From: JACZWL01 sp046756445
GTDB lineage: Bacteria; Pseudomonadota; Gammaproteobacteria; Steroidobacterales; Woeseiaceae
Reading direction: 5' to 3'
Length of the DNA: 43,749 nt
NCBI GenBank assembly: GCA_046756445.1
Contig: JBHHWI010000013.1
Coordinates: forward strand, 1 to 43,749
Both the position numbers and the translations under genes were made by a program. How positions within the stretch are numbered: position 1 is the first letter of the stretch; each line of letters begins with the position of its first letter. Shown one piece after another: positions 14,875 through 23,201 of the stretch. Under the pieces are notes generated by a model, which did not search any database, had not been told where the DNA came from, and worked only from the letters and a program-made list of their open reading frames with translations.

Positions 14875-16176
14875 GTGATAAGCGCGGTCGACGCGGTCAA
14901 ACCAGGCCATTCATCGGGCACAGGCGCGAAGCGCTACGCGCTGGGCCTGCTGGTGATCGTGTATACATTCAATTTTATCGACCGCCAGGTCCTCTCGATT
15001 CTGTTGCCGGCGATCAAGGCCGAATTTGCGGCCGGCGACTCGGTGCTCGGCTTCCTGGCAGGACCGGCTTTCGCCGTCCTGTATGCAACGCTCGGTATTC
15101 CGATCGCGTTTCTTGCCGACCGGTCGAATCGGCGCAACCTGATCGCGATCGCGCTGGCCATCTGGAGCGGCATGACGGCGCTCTCCGGCCTGGCAACCGG
15201 AGTGGCGCACCTGGTCCTCGCACGCATCGGCGTCGGCATCGGCGAGGCCGGCTGTTCTCCGCCCGCGCATTCGCTGATCGCCGATTACTACCCGCCCGCG
15301 AAGCGCTCGACGGCCATGGGCGTCTATACGCTGGGGATCTCGGCCGGCATCATGATCGCCTACCTCGCCGGCGGATGGGTTGCCGAGAACATCGGCTGGC
15401 GCGAGGCTTTCTTCATCGTCGGCATACCGGGGCTGGTTCTGGCGCTTCTGGTGCGATTTACGGTCAGGGAGCCGGTGCGAGGATCCTCGGAGCAGCGGAC
15501 CGACCGCGGCAGACTACCCGGGATCGTTACCGTGGCGCGTTTTCTCGTGGCGCGCAGATCGTTCCTGCACATGGCGGTCGGGGCGGGACTCGCGTCATTC
15601 GTCGGGTACTCGGTTTTGAGCTTTTTTCCCAGCTTCCTGACACGCAGCTTCTCGATGAGCATTGCGGACGTCGGCCTCTATCTCGGGTTGCTCATCGGTA
15701 TTGCCGGGGGGATCGGTTTCGCAGGCGGCGGCTACATCGCCGACAATATCGGCAAGAAGAGCCACAGGCGAGCGCTCCATACGATTGCCGCCTTGCTGCT
15801 GCTGGGCTGGGTTTTCGTTTTCCCCGTGTATCTGGCGAGCACCGCGCGTTGGTCGTTGATCGCCGCCATCATACCGACCGTGCTCTCCAACGTTTATCTG
15901 GCGACGACGTTCGCACAAACGCAAAATCTCGCTCCGTTGCGCATGCGTTCGGTCGCATCCGCGATTCTGTTATTCCTGATAAACATAGTAGGCCTCGGTC
16001 TCGGCCCGTTACTCGCGGGTATGCTCAGCGATGCCCTTGCCGACAGTCTCGGCATTGAATCGATGCGATACAGCCTGTTGATCATCGGCGCGGTCATGAC
16101 GCCGTGGACCGCGTTTCACTATTTCATGGCGGGTCGGCACATCGAGCACGACCTGGCGCGCGCCGACGATGTTTGA
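14875..16176 (+). CDS. MFS transporter, spinster-like
   Basis: The protein has 433 aa from GTG 14875; the ribosome-binding site is weak. It has twelve transmembrane segments. Motifs include the N-terminal VIVYTFNFIDRQVLSILLPA block, IAFLADRSNRRNLI (MFS motif A) and VLARIGVGIGEAGCSPPAHS, all typical of the spinster-like branch. The substrate is unknown. The reading frame ends only 2 bp before the left terminal repeat of the MITE-like element. Confidence 0.9.
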   Translation: MISAVDAVKPGHSSGTGAKRYALGLLVIVYTFNFIDRQVLSILLPAIKAEFAAGDSVLGFLAGPAFAVLYATLGIPIAFLADRSNRRNLIAIALAIWSGMTALSGLATGVAHLVLARIGVGIGEAGCSPPAHSLIADYYPPAKRSTAMGVYTLGISAGIMIAYLAGGWVAENIGWREAFFIVGIPGLVLALLVRFTVREPVRGSSEQRTDRGRLPGIVTVARFLVARRSFLHMAVGAGLASFVGYSVLSFFPSFLTRSFSMSIADVGLYLGLLIGIAGGIGFAGGGYIADNIGKKSHRRALHTIAALLLLGWVFVFPVYLASTARWSLIAAIIPTVLSNVYLATTFAQTQNLAPLRMRSVASAILLFLINIVGLGLGPLLAGMLSDALADSLGIESMRYSLLIIGAVMTPWTAFHYFMAGRHIEHDLARADDV

Positions 16177-16178
16177 AT

Positions 16179-16425
16179 CTAGCCTGAAAATTGCACGAGA
16201 CCGCCCGAGATTGCCGACATGGTCATGATTTTGATACGAATGGCGATGATCTTGATGGTGACACTTTGTAAGAATCACCGGCTGTCCGGTCTGTGGCCGG
16301 ATCTCGTTACGCCTGACTGGCTCTTCCTTCGAGCCATAGCCCGCTATGGCTCTCAGTCCAGAGCGGCGTCAGCCGCGACGATCTCTCGCCCACAATCCCG
16401 GACTCTCGTGCAATTTTCAGGCTAG
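16179..16425. mobile_element. MITE-like element, 247 bp with perfect 22-bp terminal inverted repeats
   Basis: The left end 16179-16200 (CTAGCCTGAAAATTGC...) is the exact reverse complement of 16404-16425, and weaker similarity continues about 12 bp inward. The outermost CTAG on both sides could be a 4-bp target duplication of the YTAR type used by IS5-like transposases, leaving 18-bp terminal repeats. Inside, 16331-16352 is a perfect 10-bp stem with a CC loop (GAGCCATAGC/GCTATGGCTC). There is no significant reading frame. The element fills the gap between two convergent genes, and the stop codon of the APAH-like gene (TAG) lies in its right end. Confidence 0.7.
16331..16352. repeat. Hairpin inside the MITE-like element
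   Basis: Perfect 10-bp arms GAGCCATAGC and GCTATGGCTC are separated by CC. No T-tract follows on either strand, so it is more likely a structural part of the element than a classical terminator, though it may stop convergent transcription. Confidence 0.65.
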
Positions 16426-17456
16426 CCGGCGCGCTCGATGCCCTCGAGAAAATTGACCGTGTTGGCGCCGATCTCGTCGACGGCGTATCCGCCTTCGAGA
16501 ACGACGAGCGTCGGCAGACCCAGTGAACCGAGCCGCTCACCCATCGTGTAATAGTCTTCGGCCAGGATCCCGAACGAGGTCGTCGGATCGCCGGCGAAGG
16601 TGTCCAGGCCCAGGGCCACGACGAGTGCCGCCGGCGCAAATTCCCTGACACGCTCGAGCGCATCGTCCAGCGCCTCGCTATAGACGGCCCAGTCCGTGCC
16701 GAAGGGCAATGGATAATTTCGATTCAGCCCCAGGCCTCCGCCGGATCCGCGCTCGTCACCGAAGCCGAGGAAGTACGGGTACTCGAACGCCGGATCTGCA
16801 TGCAAGGATATGGTCAGTATGTCGCTGCGCTCATAGAAAATGCTCTGCGTGCCGTTGCCGTGGTGATAGTCGACGTCGACAATCGCGATTCCCTCCAGCC
16901 CGCCGTCGATCAATGACTGCGCGGCAAGCGCGGTGTTGTTCAGATAACAGTAGCCGCCGCACAGCGCCGCCGACGCGTGGTGGCCGGGCGGGCGGCAGGC
17001 GGAAAAAGCAAGACCTTCCCCCTCGAGCACCAGATCGGCGCCCGTGAGAGCGGTCTCCGCCGATCGGCGAATCGCCTGCCAGCTGCCGGCAACCAAAGGT
17101 GCGTCCGTGCCGAATGAATATCGGCCGAGCTTGCCGAAAATATTCCTGCTGTCGGCATTACGCATGCCGGAGCCGACGAAGGCGAAGGGCTTGGCGTTCG
17201 TGCCTGTCTCTCCGGCCGCGACCCATTCATCCCAGGCAACCGCCAGAAACTCCAAATAGTCTGCATCATGTATCCTCGTCAGTTTGTCATCGCCGTAGGC
17301 GCGTGGCGGGATAATGTCGCCCGGCATCCGGTGCGCTATCTCCGCCGCTACGTTGTTTGCCCGGGCCGGGCACTCGACGCTTGGAGCATAACCATCGCCG
17401 GCCTCCTCGAGCAGGCCGTCGTGTGACCGGTGATCTTCGGAATAAACGCTCAGCAC
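16422..17456 (-). CDS. Histone-deacetylase-family amidohydrolase, acetylpolyamine amidohydrolase-like
   Basis: The protein has 344 aa. It has HDAC-fold motifs RPPGHHA (catalytic H159/H160) and DVDYHHGNGTQ (zinc ligands D196, H198), with a third Asp region in LGLDTFAGDP and VVLEGGYAVDEIG near the C-terminus. The N-terminal sequence (VYSEDHRSHD...GYAPSVECPARAN) resembles bacterial acetylpolyamine amidohydrolases, which release acetate from N-acetylated polyamines. It is the last gene of a tight operon (8-bp gap to the GS-like gene). Its stop codon lies inside the right end of the MITE-like element. Confidence 0.88.
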   Translation of the reverse strand: MLSVYSEDHRSHDGLLEEAGDGYAPSVECPARANNVAAEIAHRMPGDIIPPRAYGDDKLTRIHDADYLEFLAVAWDEWVAAGETGTNAKPFAFVGSGMRNADSRNIFGKLGRYSFGTDAPLVAGSWQAIRRSAETALTGADLVLEGEGLAFSACRPPGHHASAALCGGYCYLNNTALAAQSLIDGGLEGIAIVDVDYHHGNGTQSIFYERSDILTISLHADPAFEYPYFLGFGDERGSGGGLGLNRNYPLPFGTDWAVYSEALDDALERVREFAPAALVVALGLDTFAGDPTTSFGILAEDYYTMGERLGSLGLPTLVVLEGGYAVDEIGANTVNFLEGIERAG

Positions 17457-17464
17457 CTTGTTCC

Positions 17465-18856
17465 CTACACGGCGCGCATATACCAGTCGAAGTCGGTATT
17501 ACTGACAACGTTATGGAAGCAGCGTGACTCGTCCCGGCGGTTTATCACGTAGGCTTTGCAGTACTCTTCACCGAGGTATTGCGGCAAGAATTTGCTGCGC
17601 GCGAACTTGTCGATCGCCGCGTCCCAACGGTCAGGTAATTTTTTCCTTAGCGCTATGAATTCGCCTTCCTGCACCATGCGACCCGGATCGCAGCGGTTCT
17701 TGAGCCCAAAGTGAACGCCTGCAAGTATGGCTGCGGTGACCAGGTAGGGATTTGCATCCGCCCCGGAGGTGCGATGCTCGAAACGCAGGTTTTCTTCATC
17801 ACAGACGGGGATGCGGATGGCGACATTGCGGTGGTTGACGCCCCAGTTCGGCTCAACGGGCGCGAACATCTCCGGTCGCAGGCGACGGTAGGAATTCGCG
17901 TTCGGAGCGAAAATCGCCGTGGCGTCCGCCATGGTTTTGATGAGCCCGCCGACGGCATGTCTGAGCCGCGCCGAATACGGCGGCAACGCCATTTTGTCCC
18001 TGCCGTGAGAAAAATAGTTCTTCCCCTTCGCGTCGACCAGGCTCATGTGGATATGCAGTCCCGAGCCGGAGTCCTCTTCGAAGGGCTTGGCCATGAAGCA
18101 GGCGACGAATCCGTGTTGTCTGGCACAAGCCTTGATCGCGCGTTTTAACAATACTGCGTGGTCGCAGGCCAGGACCGGATCGTCGACGTGGTGCAGATTG
18201 ATCTCGAACTGACCGGCGGCGAATTCCGAAGTCGTCGTTCCGACCGGAAGGTTCTGCGCCGCACAGACTTCGTTTATGTCGTTCAGGAAGTTCTCGATGT
18301 CCCACAGATCGTCCGGGTGATAGACCTGCGGTCCGGGCTGGGGACGGCCGATTCCCGGCACGATCGAGGTCTTCGGCGTCGGCCTGTCGGTCTTGCCGTC
18401 GAGCAGGTAGAACTCGAGTTCCGCCGCCATGACGATCCCGAGTTTCATTTTCCGTATTGGCGCCATCGCCCTTTCGAGAATGGCGCGCGGATCGGCGAAA
18501 AACGGTGTGCCGTCTCGACAATAGAATCGATAAAGCGCCTGCGCCGTCGGTTTCCTGGCCCAGGGAACGGGGGCCAGGCTGCCGGCAACGACCCTCGCGA
18601 CTGCGTCGGGGTCCCCGTCGTCCGAACTCCAGGCCATCCCGGGAACCGCGTCGCCCAGGGTATTCAGGAGAACGGTTCCTCCGGGAATACAGAATCCGTC
18701 GCGATAGACCTTGACAAAGTCGTCGCCACGAATCCGCTTGCCCCGCAGGACGCCGGGCAAATCCGCGATGAGCAGCTCCATGGAATCGGTTCCGGGGTGT
18801 TTCCTCAGGAGCGATCGAAGTTCCGCCGGCACGCTGTCGGCTTTTGGTCTGGCCAT
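17465..18856 (-). CDS. Glutamine-synthetase-family ligase (probable gamma-glutamylpolyamine synthetase)
   Basis: The protein has 463 aa: an N-terminal beta-grasp region, then the GS catalytic domain with EFAAGQFEINL, GSGLHIHMSL, the signature ANSYRRLRPEMFAP and the adenylate-side RIPVCDEENLRFEHR. It lacks the tyrosine-adenylation tail of true GlnA and resembles PuuA/SpuI/GlnA3-type enzymes that join glutamate to amines. The substrate (putrescine, spermidine or another amine) is not fixed by sequence. It sits between an enoyl-CoA hydratase (21-bp gap) and the APAH-like gene (8-bp gap). A second, distinct paralogue lies at 40092-41426. Confidence 0.88.
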   Translation of the reverse strand: MARPKADSVPAELRSLLRKHPGTDSMELLIADLPGVLRGKRIRGDDFVKVYRDGFCIPGGTVLLNTLGDAVPGMAWSSDDGDPDAVARVVAGSLAPVPWARKPTAQALYRFYCRDGTPFFADPRAILERAMAPIRKMKLGIVMAAELEFYLLDGKTDRPTPKTSIVPGIGRPQPGPQVYHPDDLWDIENFLNDINEVCAAQNLPVGTTTSEFAAGQFEINLHHVDDPVLACDHAVLLKRAIKACARQHGFVACFMAKPFEEDSGSGLHIHMSLVDAKGKNYFSHGRDKMALPPYSARLRHAVGGLIKTMADATAIFAPNANSYRRLRPEMFAPVEPNWGVNHRNVAIRIPVCDEENLRFEHRTSGADANPYLVTAAILAGVHFGLKNRCDPGRMVQEGEFIALRKKLPDRWDAAIDKFARSKFLPQYLGEEYCKAYVINRRDESRCFHNVVSNTDFDWYMRAV

Positions 18857-18877
18857 TCCTAGTGAAGTTCCTCGATC

Positions 18878-19708
18878 TTATTCTTGTATTTTGGTGTCGG
18901 GCGGCTTTGCGGCACGCCAGGCGAGGGCCGCTTTCGGCCCGTCTTGAGCCAGGATTTCATTGAATGCTTTTGACTCCGGCGTCTCCGTCGTCTCGATTTC
19001 GATATCTGTTTCGAGCGCCTCCGTCAGCGCCTGCCTCATCCCCGCGATTTCGACACTACGTCTGATCGCGTCCTTGGTCAATCGAACGGCAAGCGGATCG
19101 TTGAGTGCTATTTCGTCGGCCAGCGAGTGCGCTGCTGCCATCAGTTCGGAGCCGGGAACGATTCTGTTGATCAGTCCGATCTCCAGCGCGCGGGCGGTAT
19201 CGATGTCGGTGCTGCCGACCAGCAGGATTTCCTTTGCGTTCTTGACGCCGACGATCCATGGAAGCACGAGGCAGACGATGCCACTACCGAACCGGACTTC
19301 CGGTGCGCCGAAGCGGCACTCGTCCGTAGCGATCGTAATGTCACAGACGGCCGAAATCTCCATCGAACTGCCGAGACAATAGCCATGAACGGCGGCAATG
19401 GTCGGAATCGGGCAGTCCCAGAAGCGCATGATCAGGTGAAAAGCTCGTTTCAACTCCTGAGCCATGAATTCGCTTTCCGACATCTCCACATCCGCTTCGC
19501 CCATTTCGAGATCGAATCCGGCCGAATACGCCCGGCCGTTCCCGCTCAAGAGGATGACCCGGACATTCTCGTCTGCTTCCGCCTCGTCGAGTGCCGAATT
19601 CAGTTCATCGACCATCGCCGCGTTGACCGCATTGAGTTTTTCGGGCCGGTTCAGGCGGATTTCCGCGACCGGGCCACGTTTCTCGAATTCGACCGTAGAC
19701 AGATACAT
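18878..19708 (-). CDS. Enoyl-CoA hydratase/isomerase family protein
   Basis: The protein has 276 aa of crotonase fold. Motifs include VAEIRLNRPEKLNAVN, the oxyanion-hole segment GRAYSAGFDLEMG, and IPTIAAVHGYCLGSSMEISAVCDI with ATDECRFGAPEVRFG. The usual catalytic Glu positions appear altered (LPWIVGVKNAKEILL where hydratases have a ...RxxG.. block), so the exact reaction is uncertain. It leads the minus-strand operon with the GS-like and APAH-like genes, an unusual company suggesting a CoA-linked step in amine breakdown. Confidence 0.88.
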   Translation of the reverse strand: MYLSTVEFEKRGPVAEIRLNRPEKLNAVNAAMVDELNSALDEAEADENVRVILLSGNGRAYSAGFDLEMGEADVEMSESEFMAQELKRAFHLIMRFWDCPIPTIAAVHGYCLGSSMEISAVCDITIATDECRFGAPEVRFGSGIVCLVLPWIVGVKNAKEILLVGSTDIDTARALEIGLINRIVPGSELMAAAHSLADEIALNDPLAVRLTKDAIRRSVEIAGMRQALTEALETDIEIETTETPESKAFNEILAQDGPKAALAWRAAKPPDTKIQE

Positions 19709-19782
19709 CGATCGAGATTAGCACAGGGCATCCATCACGGGCATCAGCCCGACTGCCTGTCGTCGTGCCGTAATCTTTGACC

Positions 19783-19887
19783 ATGCAGGTGAGTTTCAGA
19801 TTCGATGCGGTGGTAACCGGCGCGGGCCACAATGGGCTCACGGCGTCCGCATATCTCGCCCGGCAGGTGCTGAAAGACGCTCGGTGA
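19783..19887 (+). pseudogene. Remnant: N-terminus of a phytoene-desaturase-like FAD oxidoreductase
   Basis: An ATG opens 34 codons ending at TGA: MQVSFRFDAVVTGAGHNGLT, then ASAYLARQVLKDAR. The DAVVTGAGHNGLTASAYLA part is the FAD Rossmann strand-turn-helix of the same family as the two oxidoreductases at 28029-31191. The frame stops right after that helix and nothing resembling the rest of the enzyme follows. The IclR gene begins 48 bp later. This looks like a deletion remnant of a gene once divergent from the enoyl-CoA hydratase operon. Confidence 0.7.
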
Positions 19888-19904
19888 TACCGAAGACTCT
19901 CTGC

Positions 19905-19934
19905 CATAATATGAAATCCAAATTCATAATATGA
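19905..19934. promoter_or_regulatory. Direct repeat upstream of iclR-type gene, candidate operator
   Basis: CATAATATGA occurs at 19905-19914 and 19925-19934, a 20-bp period (about two helical turns), ending next to the ATG at 19936. This placement would suit an autoregulating IclR-type protein. AT-rich -10-like hexamers are embedded (CATAAT). Confidence 0.4.
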
Positions 19935-19935
19935 C

Positions 19936-20694
19936 ATGACCATCATGATCGAGCCGCCCCCTCCGCAGGGCGCCCAGGCAGCACTGCGAGCCGTCAGACT
20001 GTTGAAACTGTTCACCATCGAACGGCCCGAGATGTCGTTGGGCGACCTGAGCGCGGCATCGGGACTCAACAAGACCACAACCCATCGCTTGCTGAAGGCG
20101 CTGCAGAGCGAGGGGCTGATCGAGAGAAATTCGGCAACGGCGGGGTACAGCCTCGGCCCGACACTAATGGCGCTCGGCGTCCAGGCGCTGGCGAGCAGCG
20201 ATCTGAGGCGGCGCGTCCGACCCGTGCTCAAGTCACTCGCAAACGACAGCGGAGAAACGGCGACGCTCGAGGTTCCGATTGAAGACAGCATGCTGATACT
20301 GGACGAGGTAACGGGACATCACGTCGTCGCTGCCGCCGGGAATGTGGGTACCCGCTGGCCCCTGCATGCGACATCGACCGGTAAAGCCGTGCTGGCCTTC
20401 GACGAGGATGGCCTCGCCCGCCTCTCCGAGCCGCTCGAGGCACTGACGTCGAAGATGCTCGTGAGCAAGGGTTCCTTTCAACCCGAATTCATCGACATTC
20501 GCCGCCGCGGTTACGCGACTACCGTCGACGAGCTGGAGGATGGGTTTGCGGCGGTCGCGACCGTCATTCGCGGTGCTTTGGGGGACGTGCAGGGTGCGCT
20601 GTCCATCGGCGGTCCAACGCAAAGGTTGACTCCGGCAAGACGGGCGGAGCTCGGTGATTCGCTCTGCAAGGCGGCCGCGAGGCTGAGCGCGTGA
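19936..20694 (+). CDS. IclR-family transcriptional regulator
   Basis: The protein has 252 aa. The N-terminal winged helix (residues ~14-80) has AVRLLKLFTIERPEMSLGDL and GLNKTTTHRLLKALQSEGLI. The C-terminal effector domain has RVRPVLKSLANDSGETATL, VGTRWPLHATSTGKAVLA and RRRGYATTVDELEDGFAAVA. ATG 19936 is the first start; ATG 19945 is also possible and gives 3 residues fewer. The NhaC-type gene follows with a 4-bp overlap (GTGA) and is probably co-transcribed. The effector is unknown. Confidence 0.92.
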   Translation: MTIMIEPPPPQGAQAALRAVRLLKLFTIERPEMSLGDLSAASGLNKTTTHRLLKALQSEGLIERNSATAGYSLGPTLMALGVQALASSDLRRRVRPVLKSLANDSGETATLEVPIEDSMLILDEVTGHHVVAAAGNVGTRWPLHATSTGKAVLAFDEDGLARLSEPLEALTSKMLVSKGSFQPEFIDIRRRGYATTVDELEDGFAAVATVIRGALGDVQGALSIGGPTQRLTPARRAELGDSLCKAAARLSA

Positions 20695-22553
20695 GGGGAA
20701 TCCTGGGGTTCCTGCCTATCCTGGTCGCTTCGATTGCCCAGGCAGATACACCCGAAATCGACACGCCCGGCGTCGCGTTGGTGAATGTGCCGACTGAGAT
20801 CGTCGTCACCGGAGGCATGCCCAACGGCAATCTGGTATTGAATGTCGGGGAAGCGGCATACTCGGCGATATCCGATGAAACGGGAAGCGCGAGTTTCTCT
20901 GCCGTCGTCGTCGCCGAGGCAGGCAGCGTTGATGTCCGTTTCACATCGTCCGACGGCGTAAGCGTCGACAAGGCATTACGGGTATTGCCCGGCTGGGTCT
21001 CCATCATGCCGCCGCTGGTCGCCATATTGATTGCGCTTACGCTGCGCAATGTAATCCCGGCCCTGCTCATCGGCGTATGGGTCGGCGCGACGGCGTTACG
21101 ATCCTTTTCACCGTCGGGAATACTGGGCGGTCTTCTCGATGGTTTCCAGTTATTCGTCACCGAAGCGCTCGCGGATGCCGATCATGCGGCGATCATTCTT
21201 TTTTCGCTCATGATCGGCGGCATGGTCGGCATCATCACGCGCAACGGCGGAATGGCAAGTATCGTGCGCATGATAGTCACACGCGCGAAAACCGCGATCG
21301 GCGGCCAGATCGCTGTCTGGTTGATGGGCCTGATGATTTTCTTCGATGACTACAGCAACACGCTAGTCGTCGGAAATACTGCACGCCCGCTGACCGATCA
21401 TCTGAAAATATCGCGCGAAAAGCTTGCCTACATCGTCGACTCGACTGCGGCGCCGGTAGTCTGCATTGCGCTGATCACGACGTGGATCGGTTACGAGGTG
21501 GGCCTGATCGGCGAGGCGCTCGGCGGTATCCCGGAAATCACGGATCCCGCGTACACGGTTTTCCTGAGATCGATACCTTACAGTTTCTATCCGATACTCG
21601 CAGTCATGTTCGTTTTGGCCGTGTCATGGAGCGGTCGCGACATGGGTCCGATGTACAAGGCGGAGGTCCGCGCGCGGAACGGGCAGGTATCGCCGATTTC
21701 GGCGGAGCAAATGCCGTCAATGCAGGGCGAGGAGCTCGCACCGAAGCCCGATATCCCGATGCGGGCCTTGAACGCGTTTGTTCCGTTGCTGGTACTCATC
21801 GTCTCGCTGTTGATCGGCCTGTACGTCACCGGTTTCGGCGAAGGCAAGACGCTCTCGGTCATCATCGGCGACGCTGACGCCTACAAGGCCATGATGTGGG
21901 CCTCCCTGCTGGGCGCAGTAACCGCGGCCGCGCTGACTGTCGGGCAGGGGATACTCGACGCCCACGAGACGGTGGACGCCTGGTATGGCGGCGTTCGCGC
22001 GATGCTTTTTGCGATGATCGTCCTGGTCCTGGCGTGGGCGCTGTCCGCCGTCACCGGGCATCTCCACACGGCCGACTACATGGTCAGCATCCTGGCGGAT
22101 TCCTTGCCGGCCGCGATCGTGCCGGCGAGTGTCTTTGTCTTGTCGGCCATTACGGCATTCACGACCGGGACGAGCTGGGGAACGATGGGCATCCTGATGC
22201 CGCTGGTGGTGCCACTGTGCTGGGCGGTCATGACGGTCAACGGCATCAATGACGCGGCGCACATGCATATTCTCTATTCGGCAGTCGCCTGCAACCTGGC
22301 TGGCGCCGTTTGGGGCGACCACTGCTCACCGATCTCCGATACGACCGTGCTCTCGTCGATGGCAAGCGGTTGCGATCACGTCGAGCACGTTCGAACGCAA
22401 CTGCCCTACGCGGCGCTTGTCGGCACCGTCGCCATCGGTATCGGCACGATCCCGGGCGGTTACGGATTCCCGCCGTTGCTATCGCTTCTAATCGGCGCCG
22501 CTATTCTTGTGGCGGCGCTGCGCTACTTCGGAAAAAAGGTGCCGGGCAGCTGA
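20691..22553 (+). CDS. NhaC-family Na+/H+ antiporter-like transporter with N-terminal extracytoplasmic domain
   Basis: The protein has 620 aa from GTG 20691, overlapping the iclR stop. It begins with a signal-like segment (GILGFLPILVASIAQA) and about 80 residues that look like an Ig-like beta domain (VTGGMPNGNLVLNVG..., DVRFTSSDGVSVDKALRV). Then come about twelve membrane segments of the NhaC superfamily: FSLMIGGMVGIITRNGG, MIFFDDYSNTLVVGNT, STAAPVVCIALITTWIGYE, TAFTTGTSWGTMGILMPLVV and GAVWGDHCSPISDTTVLSS. The coupled substrate may be Na+/H+ or an organic acid. The IclR pairing favours a metabolite-related role. Confidence 0.9.
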   Translation: MRGILGFLPILVASIAQADTPEIDTPGVALVNVPTEIVVTGGMPNGNLVLNVGEAAYSAISDETGSASFSAVVVAEAGSVDVRFTSSDGVSVDKALRVLPGWVSIMPPLVAILIALTLRNVIPALLIGVWVGATALRSFSPSGILGGLLDGFQLFVTEALADADHAAIILFSLMIGGMVGIITRNGGMASIVRMIVTRAKTAIGGQIAVWLMGLMIFFDDYSNTLVVGNTARPLTDHLKISREKLAYIVDSTAAPVVCIALITTWIGYEVGLIGEALGGIPEITDPAYTVFLRSIPYSFYPILAVMFVLAVSWSGRDMGPMYKAEVRARNGQVSPISAEQMPSMQGEELAPKPDIPMRALNAFVPLLVLIVSLLIGLYVTGFGEGKTLSVIIGDADAYKAMMWASLLGAVTAAALTVGQGILDAHETVDAWYGGVRAMLFAMIVLVLAWALSAVTGHLHTADYMVSILADSLPAAIVPASVFVLSAITAFTTGTSWGTMGILMPLVVPLCWAVMTVNGINDAAHMHILYSAVACNLAGAVWGDHCSPISDTTVLSSMASGCDHVEHVRTQLPYAALVGTVAIGIGTIPGGYGFPPLLSLLIGAAILVAALRYFGKKVPGS

Positions 22554-22558
22554 GGAAC

Positions 22559-22921
22559 TTACTCTTTGAGTTCCACGAGAACGAGTTCGAATGGTTCGTC
22601 GCCTATGTTCTCCGGCAAATGCTCCTCGGCATCGGCCCACTGAGTGCTACCGGCTTGTCCATTGACTTCCGCGGATGTGCCGTCGGGCAGTGTCATGCGA
22701 ACAGAGTTATCGGTCAGGAATACGGCGACATTCGGTCCGTGCGTATGCATCACGGACTTCTCGCCCGGGCCATATTTGATCCGTATCACACGAACTCTGT
22801 CGTTCTCGAATTCGACGGTGTAGTGTTCCGGATCGGCCTCGATAGCATCCTCCCCGATCGTTGCTGGTGAAGTGAAACATGCTGCGACAAATGCAACGGC
22901 GATAAATATCTTCCTGAACAT
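22559..22921 (-). CDS. Small secreted cupin-domain protein
   Basis: The protein has 120 aa. A signal peptide (MFRKIFIAVAFVAACFTSPA) is followed by a single cupin: RVRVIRIKYGPGEKSVMHTH carries the first-motif His residues, and PNVAVFLTDNSVRMTLPDG with a QAGSTQWADAEEH block forms the second part. Probably periplasmic. Similar small exported cupins have no assigned reaction. It ends 5 bp from the end of the convergent NhaC-type gene. Confidence 0.82.
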   Translation of the reverse strand: MFRKIFIAVAFVAACFTSPATIGEDAIEADPEHYTVEFENDRVRVIRIKYGPGEKSVMHTHGPNVAVFLTDNSVRMTLPDGTSAEVNGQAGSTQWADAEEHLPENIGDEPFELVLVELKE

Positions 22922-23042
22922 GCGCTGACCCCCCGAGATTTCATCGATTGAAATTGTTGTTTTGATTCGCGGTCAAAAGTATACATGACCGGGATTCCCC
23001 GTGCGACGGCGCAGCAGATCACCCGCAAGGCCACTGCCCATC

Positions 23043-23150
23043 CGGGTTTCGCTCTCGAAGCCCGTCGGACGTCGTTGCTCGCCTTGCCAATGACCTTACG
23101 ATTTGGACGCGGCGAGCGCCTCGCCGAGCGAGCTTCGAGAGCCGAAATGC
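23043..23150. repeat. Imperfect inverted repeat in the cupin-aldehyde dehydrogenase gap
   Basis: The 280-bp gap 22922-23201 lies between the starts/ends of two minus-strand genes and holds no convincing gene. Within it GCTCTCGAAGC (23051-23061) pairs with GCTTCGAGAGC (23132-23142), and looser pairing extends outward and inward for about 25 bp per arm, giving a REP/BIME-like structure. No T-tract follows. Confidence 0.45.
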
Positions 23151-23201
23151 GGCTCACGGGGTATCTTGAGATAGGTTCCAGGGAAGCAGGTGCACGTCAC
23201 C

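Noticed and set aside
14688..16058. 456-codon open frame on the plus strand
   Set aside because: It overlaps the MFS transporter in another frame; its Arg/Gly-rich composition is typical of a shadow frame.
16177..16421. Small gene or non-coding RNA in the MFS-APAH gap
   Set aside because: The short frames there lack ribosome-binding sites, and the terminal inverted repeats explain the sequence better as a MITE-like element.
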